Source of the DNA: Dichomitus squalens LYAD-421 SS1
Lineage: Eukaryota > Basidiomycota > Agaricomycetes > Polyporales > Polyporaceae
Length of the DNA stretch: 64,000 nucleotides
Assembly (NCBI RefSeq): GCF_000275845.1
Contig: NW_006766892.1
Coordinates: forward strand, 462,736-526,735
Direction: 5' to 3'
In this document: positions 57,597 to 64,000 of the stretch, piece after piece
How positions within the stretch are numbered: the stretch's first letter is position 1
Layout of the letters: each line of letters begins with the position of its first letter
The notes under the pieces: generated by a model
What the model saw: only the letters and a program-made list of their open reading frames with translations
Database searches by the model: none
Told to the model about the DNA's origin: nothing
Position numbers and translations under genes: made by a program

Positions 57597-58601
57597 CTAG
57601 CTCTTCTCCGTCACGAGCAGCGAAAGCCCCTCGACGTCTTCGATTTCCCACGCCAGCTCACGCAGCGACGCTTTCAACTGGTCAAACGGGTCGTCCACAT
57701 CTCCACGAAGACCCGGGTTAGGCTCGACGGTTTGGATCAGGAGCTTCTGCAAGCATGGCAGGATTGTTTCTCCACGCATCAAGGAGCCTGGGATCGCGGG
57801 CAGAGCTGGATGGCTTTGATCATTGGAATTCCAGCCCCCACCGACATTAGGTTCCGGGAGGCCGAGCGCACGCGCGAGGATCCTCGTGAACCCGATCCTC
57901 TGGTCGTCGTCGCTCACATCGGAGACGCGGAGATGTGTGATCGGCGAGGCACGTAGCCATGAATAAGTGGACAGCAGCGCGACGCGTGCCCTGGACGAGT
58001 TGGTGGCGATGTGGAAATGTTTCAGCGAGGGAACACGGGGCAGGTCTCGAGTGCTTCCCGGTACGGTCGCGCTGTCGGGACCCGTTTCGTGTGCGGAGTC
58101 TGCGGACGATGGCAACACGGCCGCAACGTCCCCACAGACGGTGAGTTCCTCGAGGAGGGGAAAGTTGCACTCGAACCAAGGCACACGCCCAAGCCAACTA
58201 CCGTCCTGAACGATGACCAGGGTGCGTGTCGTCGGCGTGACTAGGGGAAGAAGTTCTCGTATCGCGTTTACGTAGCGGGCGTCCCATAGCTTCTTTTGCT
58301 CTGCAACAGCTTGATAGCTCGAGGCTGCCTTCCATTCGCGTTGGGGGGATAGCCATAGATGTCGAACAGGAAATGGCCACACAGAGGAGCGAACGCAAGA
58401 CAAGAAGCCTTCAAGCCTCGCAAGGGATGTTAAGGCGAGAGTATAGAAGCGATTGTAGAATGCGTGGGTGTGGAAGAATTTGGAGGTGAGTATGAGCGAT
58501 GTGCCTGTACGTCCGCCGTCTTTACAGGCTTCCGCTATGATGTGCTGCCATATCTCGGCAGGAAGGGATTCCACGTCGGCGGGTTGGTCATTGGCGTCCA
58601 T
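57597..58601 (-). CDS. F-box-like protein 3, cut short by an in-frame TAG
   Basis: Single exon, 334 aa from the ATG at 58601 to a TAG at 57597-57599. It starts with an F-box-like block (ESLPAEIWQHIIAEACKDGG, TSLILTSKFF). A Leu-rich middle follows (SPITHLRVSDVSDDDQ), then AWEIEDVEGLSLLVTEKS and the stop. Compared with F-box protein 2 (VVLERSWMRKSRW), the TAG falls exactly where that protein has Trp, so a TGG-to-TAG change is the simplest reading. The frame continues open for 53 codons with the conserved tail (listed separately). It may be a recent pseudogene, a truncated working protein, a read-through gene or a sequencing error. Confidence 0.72.
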   Translation of the reverse strand: MDANDQPADVESLPAEIWQHIIAEACKDGGRTGTSLILTSKFFHTHAFYNRFYTLALTSLARLEGFLSCVRSSVWPFPVRHLWLSPQREWKAASSYQAVAEQKKLWDARYVNAIRELLPLVTPTTRTLVIVQDGSWLGRVPWFECNFPLLEELTVCGDVAAVLPSSADSAHETGPDSATVPGSTRDLPRVPSLKHFHIATNSSRARVALLSTYSWLRASPITHLRVSDVSDDDQRIGFTRILARALGLPEPNVGGGWNSNDQSHPALPAIPGSLMRGETILPCLQKLLIQTVEPNPGLRGDVDDPFDQLKASLRELAWEIEDVEGLSLLVTEKS

Positions 58602-58966
58602 GCTGAACTAACAGTAGGTGGAGGAAGGTCCGAGGAAAGATGGATACTTATTACTGGCCGCGTTTGTCCTGCGAATTGGGTTGATATACAGCCCACCTGA
58701 AGAGTCACAATGGCCTTCGGATGCCAACTGAGCCAGGCCTTCAAGCTTCAAGCGTCAGGCCTGAGGTAAGTACCATCTGTTGCTACAGCCATCATGTACG
58801 CATGGCTTCCCACGAACAACCTAGTCCGAATCAATGCATTGTCCTACAGTAAATGCAATCCCCCCAGCGCGATGCGACGCTGGCGCTTGATCTAACCTGC
58901 CTTGTATGGTAAGTGTGTCAAAGACGATGTGATTTTGCCGCACCTATGTTTAAATTCCAGAAGTTG

Positions 58967-59022
58967 CTGGAGCAGTGGTAACGATGGTTGTTTTTCTTTT
59001 TCCCTGCGAGAGTTCAAATCCC
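58967..59022 (+). other. tRNA-like A-box/B-box pair inside the inverted-repeat element
   Basis: The stretch tggagcagtggtaacgatgg (58968-58987) resembles a tRNA D-arm/A box, and gagttcaaatccc (59009-59021) resembles the T-arm B box GGTTCRANTCC with one change. No acceptor stem pairs around them, so this is not a functional tRNA; it may be a decayed RNA polymerase III promoter. Confidence 0.35.
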
Positions 59023-59033
59023 GCGCAGGCTTG

Positions 59034-59087
59034 TTAGGGTTCGGGTTGGGAGTTAGGGTTTGGGTTTGGGTTAGCGGTTAGGGTTGG
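59034..59087 (+). repeat. Interstitial telomere-like TTAGGG repeats
   Basis: Exact TTAGGG units at 59034, 59053 and 59078 are interspersed with variants (ttcggg, tttggg, ttgggag, ttagcgg) over about 54 bp. TTAGGG is the telomere unit of many basidiomycetes. Confidence 0.7.
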
Positions 59088-59162
59088 CCACTTGTCTTTC
59101 TTCTGACCCCCACCAGGGGTCTCCGGTCTATTTGTTTTTCGCGCGAACGAGGCTTTAGCATG

Positions 59163-59240
59163 CCCGCCTGAGTGCTCCCGGCTCGGGGGACCCCCCGAGC
59201 GCAGCGAGGGAGGGGAGGGAGCACGAATGGCGGGTCCTCT
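59163..59240. repeat. Nested inverted repeat/hairpin within the inverted-repeat element
   Basis: An outer pair (ccgcctgagtgctccc and gggagcacgaatggcgg) surrounds a perfect inner palindrome gctcgggggaccccccgagc, giving a potential strong stem-loop. Confidence 0.65.
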
Positions 59241-59340
59241 TCGCGCAGCGCTGGATGTTCTTGAGTTAAGCGCCTTACATAAGATTTTTCTACCTAATAT
59301 GGGCTTGCGTCGCATCGCACTGGGGGGATTGCATTCACTT

Positions 59341-59686
59341 AGGAGTATCCCCGTAGAGCCAAATGGAGAACTTGTTCTTGAGAGTTATGCCTATACATGA
59401 ATTCCTCCGTCAGTACATGCTGATGTCAGTATGAGACAATGACTGTGAGTCTCGTCGGCATGTCACTGACGTTGCGCATCGACGTGGCCGCAACAGGCGT
59501 CTCGTACTCGATATCGAGATTGTAGCCAGATTGGGCAACAGAGGCTACAGCATTAATTGGAGACCGCTGCGTAGTACCTAGCATCTTCACCACCGACTTT
59601 TGTACCTCTAACTGCATTCACGGCTGCTGACGACCCTCATCTGTATCATACTGTCATCTCGCACACGCTAGACAACAACTATAATC
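59341..59686. other. SEC18 upstream region
   Basis: About 350 bp between the inverted-repeat element and the SEC18 ATG; no other feature was recognised. Confidence 0.5.
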
Positions 59687-62403
59687 ATGAGCTTCTTCCG
59701 GTCGAACCAGCCTTCACAACCCCCTCCGCCTGGCCAATACTCCCGCGTTCCCCCAGCTGACCCCATGCGGAGCGGTCCACAAAGGGTTCCTGCGCCCCGC
59801 TACGATGACCCTAATGGATTTGAGAAACGTTCTTACGATAGGAAGCCGCCACCGCCTGCACGCGGAGGCGGAGGAGGAGTGTACGTACTATCCTTATTCG
59901 CAACGCAATGGCTAACTTCATGATTACGCTAGCTTCTCAGTCCAGGGCTCCCCTAGTGATCAGGCAGCCTTCTCGAACTGTCTCATTGTCAACCCCCAGG
60001 ACTTTCCGCAAGGCCAGCATGTCCTTGTAAAGCAACAATTCCCCCTCACGACTCGGTGAGCACCACACCGTCCTCTTACTCGCAGACTTCTCCCTCATTG
60101 CGCGCAATGGCAGTCATGACAACACTGGAAAGGTGCCTCCAGGTGCCATCGGTGCATCTGCGACGCAACGCCAATGGATCGGTCTCTCGCTGACCGGCGA
60201 CACCGTAACGATCGAGCCCTTCCCCCAACCCCCTCCCTACCTCGAGTCCATCGACGTCGAAGTCGGCTTCCTCAAGCGTGGGCATGAGATTGCAGAGGCC
60301 TTTTCCGCTGACGAGATGGCCCAAAACTTCCTCCGCGCGTTCAACGGGATCGTCTTTGCGACCGGGGAGATCCTGCTCTTCGAGTTCCACGGGCAGACGC
60401 TCAAGGCGACGGTTAAGGGCGTCCAGGTCGTGGAGCTCCCCGGGCAGCGCAGCAATGCGACGTATTACGGCATCGTCATGGAGAAGACGGATGTCAGTTT
60501 TCTGAAAGCCTCGGACAGTGCGATCAAGCTCAAGTCGAGCGCGCGCAAGGCGCCGCCGAACGCGATCCTCGCGCCGAACTTCAAGTTCGAGGATATGGGT
60601 ATTGGCGGTCTCGACCAGGAGTTCAGCGCGATCTTCCGTCGTGCGTTCGCTTCGCGTGTCTTCCCGCCCGCGCTCGTCGAGAAGCTTGGCATCTCGCACG
60701 TCAAGGGTATCCTCCTGTATGGTCCTCCAGGTACTGGCAAGACGCTGATGGCACGTCAAATCGGGAAGATGCTGAACGCACGCGAGCCCAAGATCGTCAA
60801 CGGTCCTGAGATCTTGAACAAATATGTCGGCGCTTCAGAAGAGAATATCCGGAAGCTCTTCGCCGATGCTGAGAAGGAGGTGCGTGCACATGCGTCATGT
60901 CGGACTCCAAGATGCTGACTGCCTACTCAGTACAAGGAGAAGGGCGATGAAAGTGGCCTGCATATCATCATCTTCGATGAGTTGGATGCCATCTGCAAGC
61001 AGCGTGGCAGCACCGGGGGTGGAACTGGTGTTGGCGACAGTGTGGTCAACCAGCTTCTCTCCAAGGTAGACGCTTTCCGTATACATTATTCTCAACCGTG
61101 CTCAGTCGTCTCTCGTCATTAGATGGATGGTGTCGACCAACTCAATAACATCCTCATCATCGGCATGACCAACCGTCTCGACATGATCGACGAGGCTCTC
61201 CTCCGTCCTGGCCGTCTCGAAGTGCATATGGAGATCTCCCTCCCTGATGAGAAAGGCCGTGTTCAGATCCTCACTATCCACACCGCCAAAATGCGCCAGA
61301 ACGGCATCATGGACGATGACGTAGACATCATGGAACTCGCTGCGCTCACGAAGAACTTCTCCGGCGCTGAGATTGCGGGTCTCATCAAGAGCGCGACGAG
61401 TTTTGCATTCTCTCGGCACGTCAAGGTCGGTACCCTCGCGGGCATCTCAGACGACGTGGAGAATATGCGGGTGAACCGAGGCGACTTCATGAATGCCCTC
61501 GAGGAAGTCACGCCTGCGTTCGGTGTGGCGAAGGAGGAGCTCGAGCAGGTCGTTCAGAATGGCATCATCCATCACGGGCCCGTTGTCGACGAGATCCTCC
61601 GCTCTGGGGAGCTCTTCGTGGACCAGGTACGCACGTCGACGCGGACACCGCTCGTCAGCGTGCTCTTGCACGGGCCTCCTGGATCAGGGAAGACGGCGCT
61701 CGCTGCGACCATCGCGCAGGCGTCGCAATTCCCGTTCATGAAGCTGCTCACGCCCGACAGTATGGTCGGCTTCTCAGAGGCGCAGAAGGTTGCTACCATT
61801 GCAAAGGTCTTCCAGGACAGTTACAAAAGTCCTCTGAGCGTCATTGTCGTCGATAACCTAGAGCGTTTGCTCGGTGAGTAGGTTGTGCTTCCTATATGTC
61901 GGACGTCTTTGCTGAACAAACCCCCAGACTTCACGCCCATCGGACCTCGCTTCTCTAACTCGGTGCTTCAGACTCTGATGGTGCTGCTTGCGCGCCGACC
62001 GCCAAAGGTTCGTTTGTCATTTGAACCCCTGACTACGCTTACTCATTTTCGTACTTTGCAGGGTCGTCGTCTACTGATCCTCGCAACCTCTTCGCTCCGG
62101 CCTGTTCTTACCGACCTCGGCTTGTCTGAGACCTTCGACGCCGAATTGCGCGTGCCTCCAATCACCTCGCTCCGGGCGCTGGGGACCGTCCTCAAGGAGG
62201 TTGCGCTCTTCCCCTCGGACGAGGAGCGCCGCCACGCCATTTCCATGCTCGCACAAGCCGGCTTCGGGGACACGGAAGACGAGGAGACGTCGCGTCTGAA
62301 CGTCGGCATCAAGAAGCTGCTGAGCATGATCGAGATGGCGAGACAGGAGCCAGAAGCGACCGCGGAGCGGCTGACCAACGCGCTCATGGGCTTGGGTATG
62401 TGA
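59687..62403 (+). CDS. SEC18: Vesicular fusion ATPase Sec18/NSF
   Basis: Exons 59687-59880, 59933-60055, 60114-60879, 60931-61065, 61123-61873, 61928-62007 and 62062-62403 give 796 aa. The hexameric AAA+ ATPase takes SNARE complexes apart after membrane fusion. A Pro/Gly-rich leader of about 65 residues precedes the N domain ([35 protein letters not shown]). D1 has Walker A GPPGTGKT (309-316), Walker [11 protein letters not shown] and the second region of homology [20 protein letters not shown]2 has Walker A GPPGSGKT (590-597) and the NSF-type [11 protein letters not shown]. The ending MLAQAGFGD ... [10 protein letters not shown] fits the family. The leader makes it a little longer than yeast Sec18. 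Identification is very secure. Confidence 0.97.
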
Positions 62404-63396
62404 TTGGTACGAGAGGGACTGGGCACGTTCCAGGATGGACGGACGGACTTGCGTTGTCAAGAGATGTAAGCGCATTGTATGGGTAGACCTTGAGATAGAA
62501 TGTGTTTGAGCTCCCGAACCTGCAATGGATGCAGGAAGGTGAACTAGTGACATTTTTTTGCCATCGAAAGACTTTCCGTTGCACGTGTACATCCTACACA
62601 AACAGACCCGGTCGCTTCGCTCTTGACGCAGAGCGGCACTGCTTGGTGACTAGAGTCGTGGTCCCAGCAATACTCGCATGCCATCATGTCCTCGTCTGTA
62701 CGCATATACGCTCTAGTGCAAAGGCCTTCACAGCTATTGTTCTCGGGATCAATCTCGTCTCGGTACGTAAGTAGCATCGAGCAACCCTGAGACGTGCGTA
62801 CTATATGACATCACAAAGGGATACTGTGAGTTGATACCGCACAACAGACCGTAAGCGCTGAGATCTGAGAGACCGTCATGGTACTAGCAACAGATGAGCT
62901 TCAACCTTTTACGTCTTTGGCCATCGCAGCCATACCCAGAGAGCGGATGCATCATGCTACGGTGCTGTACGCTTATAAACACTTCACCACCGACGACGCG
63001 ACCCCGCCAATGGAGGACAACTCAAGTAAGCACCCAGCACGCGTCCCGTGTCTAACAAGACGTGTAATAGCTTTGGACGAGGCCCGCTACGACTTTATCC
63101 CAAGATCAAGTAGAATACAGCTAATGCTACAAGTTCCCATTAAATACCAAGCCAACGACAGCGACAGCAGCAACAAGCAAGATCGATCTAGCACAGCTCG
63201 TCTACCAATGATTCGCCTCAGCAGACATACAATATCGACTACTACGCCCGCGCCCCCCCCCCCCAACCCAAGCACACATTCATTCGGCGAGGGGCAGGCA
63301 GGCAGAGAAGAGCGGGACGGACACGTCGCCGCAATCGCAACGAGACGAACGAACGACGCAGACGCACGAACAGGTCCAGAAGTCAATCACGCGCGC
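62404..63396. other. Intergenic: 3' end of SEC18 to end of F-box/LRR-type gene
   Basis: About 1 kb between converging genes. A C homopolymer sits near 63253. Nothing else could be supported. Confidence 0.5.
63253..63264. repeat. Poly-C homopolymer tract
   Basis: A run of about 12 C follows gcccgcg in a C-rich, low-complexity stretch near the end of the window. Its length is likely to be unreliable in sequencing. Confidence 0.7.
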
Positions 63397-64000
63397 TCAA
63401 TGCACCAAGACAAGGCGGCCGACGCACCCTTCGAAGCTCGGCTCCGTGCACACCACCTCCTCGATCCGCGTCTTCAGCCACTTGGTCACGTCCGGGCCCA
63501 GCGCCGTGCAGTCGTACAGCTCCAGGTGCCGCAGCCGCGCCGGCGTCACGCCCCCAAACACCTGCCCCCCGCCGCCCGCGCCCGCGCCCGTGTCCGGGTT
63601 CCGGCTCTCGACCATCTGCACCAGCTTCGCGACCCCGTCCCCGTGCGCGTGGCACCCGCGCATCGCGAGCGTCGTCAGGTTCGGACACATCCACCGGTCC
63701 TGCCCGTTGTCGTCGTCTGGGGCGCTGAGCGCGGAGATGAGCGGCTCCAGGGGCGCAGACCCTACCTGGAGCGCGGCGAGGTGGTCGAGCTCGGAGAGGA
63801 AGTGCCAGGAGGCGACGCCGGCGCCGGAGCCCCAGTAGAAGCCGGCATGCGGGCCGGTATTGGCGCCGTATGAGAGGGAGAGCCGGGTGAGCGGCGGGTT
63901 GCCGGAGCGGGTGAGCAGGCCCGAGACGGTGTCCTCGATCGGGTCGCGGGCCTCGATGTCGAGGATGAGCGTGTCCAGCGCGGGCAGCATCAGCGACTCG
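63397..64000 (-). CDS. F-box/LRR-type protein, C-terminal part only
   Basis: The open frame runs into the window edge at 64000 and stops at 63397, giving about 200 residues. It reads as leucine-rich-repeat-like strands: LPALDTLILDIEA, LTRLSLSYG, WMCPNLTTLAMRGCHA and RLRHLELYDCTALG, then VTKWLKTRIEEVVCTEP. This is the usual ending of Agaricomycete F-box/LRR proteins, though the F-box itself would lie outside the window. It lacks the GCWVES-type ending of the F-box genes at 55-58 kb, so it belongs to a different group. Confidence 0.65.
   Translation of the reverse strand, partial: ESLMLPALDTLILDIEARDPIEDTVSGLLTRSGNPPLTRLSLSYGANTGPHAGFYWGSGAGVASWHFLSELDHLAALQVGSAPLEPLISALSAPDDDNGQDRWMCPNLTTLAMRGCHAHGDGVAKLVQMVESRNPDTGAGAGGGGQVFGGVTPARLRHLELYDCTALGPDVTKWLKTRIEEVVCTEPSFEGCVGRLVLVH

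Larger units (their letters stand above)
58848..59340. mobile_element. Miniature inverted-repeat element (MITE-like), 493 bp
   Basis: Two 33-bp termini, 58848-58880 and the reverse complement of 59308-59340, match at 31 of 33 positions (each reads AGTRAATGCAATCCCCCC followed by AGYGCGATGCGACGC). A TA dinucleotide sits just outside the right end (59341-59342) and one base away from the left end (58845-58846), compatible with a TA target-site duplication as for Tc1/mariner-type elements. There is no transposase frame inside, so it would be non-autonomous. The interior holds a tRNA-like A/B box pair, telomere-like repeats and a hairpin, listed separately. Confidence 0.75.

Noticed and set aside
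58960..59035. A functional tRNA gene
   Set aside because: A and B boxes are suggestive, but there is no pairing acceptor stem or clear anticodon arm. Treated as a tRNA-like remnant.
1..64000. CRISPR arrays, operons or other prokaryotic features
   Set aside because: No regularly spaced direct repeats were seen, and the spliced eukaryotic genes rule out a bacterial source.

Overview
The window is nuclear DNA of a filamentous basidiomycete, most likely an Agaricomycete. It is GC-rich, with genes packed on both strands, many 45-65 bp GT-AG introns, and fungal gene families such as IRA/NF1 RasGAP, Mdm34, Orm, Mtd1, Arb1 and F-box-like proteins. Intron positions were read by eye from splice sites and reading frame. 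For every spliced gene described with explicit exons the exons sum to a whole number of codons.

Layout: 1-9421 (-) holds most of a neurofibromin/IRA-type RasGAP whose C-terminus lies outside the window. 11313-20783 (+) is a block of housekeeping genes: a three-RRM Nam8/Csx1-type RNA-binding protein, eIF3b, a short-chain dehydrogenase and the U5 snRNP 40 kDa WD40 protein. 20965-32361 (-) is a chromatin and cell-division block: an Arb1-type Argonaute chaperone subunit, a zinc-motif/AT-hook protein, Orc4 with an AT-hook-like N-terminal extension, and a 13-exon protein resembling augmin subunit HAUS5. 32900-37909 (-) is a tandem trio of related single-exon type I membrane proteins. 38212-54506 mixes an F-box gene with conserved single-copy genes: a UPF0652/DUF2009 protein, eIF3m, Mdm34 (ERMES), a Virilizer-type m6A-writer subunit, an Orm sphingolipid regulator and cytosolic Mtd1. 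55117-58601 (-) has two more F-box genes. One of them is cut by an in-frame TAG, with its conserved tail still readable downstream. 58848-59340 is a small inverted-repeat element with telomere-like TTAGGG units inside. 59687-62403 (+) is Sec18/NSF. 63397-64000 (-) is the end of another F-box/LRR-type gene.

Themes: translation (eIF3b, eIF3m), RNA processing (Nam8-like, SNRNP40, Virilizer), chromatin and replication (Arb1, AT-hook protein, Orc4) and membrane trafficking or lipids (Mdm34, Orm, Sec18). Three genes (the AT-hook protein, ORC4 and MTD1) have clustered ACGCGT motifs shortly upstream, which suggests a shared G1/S programme. The accessory parts are the membrane-protein trio, the F-box genes and the inverted-repeat element.
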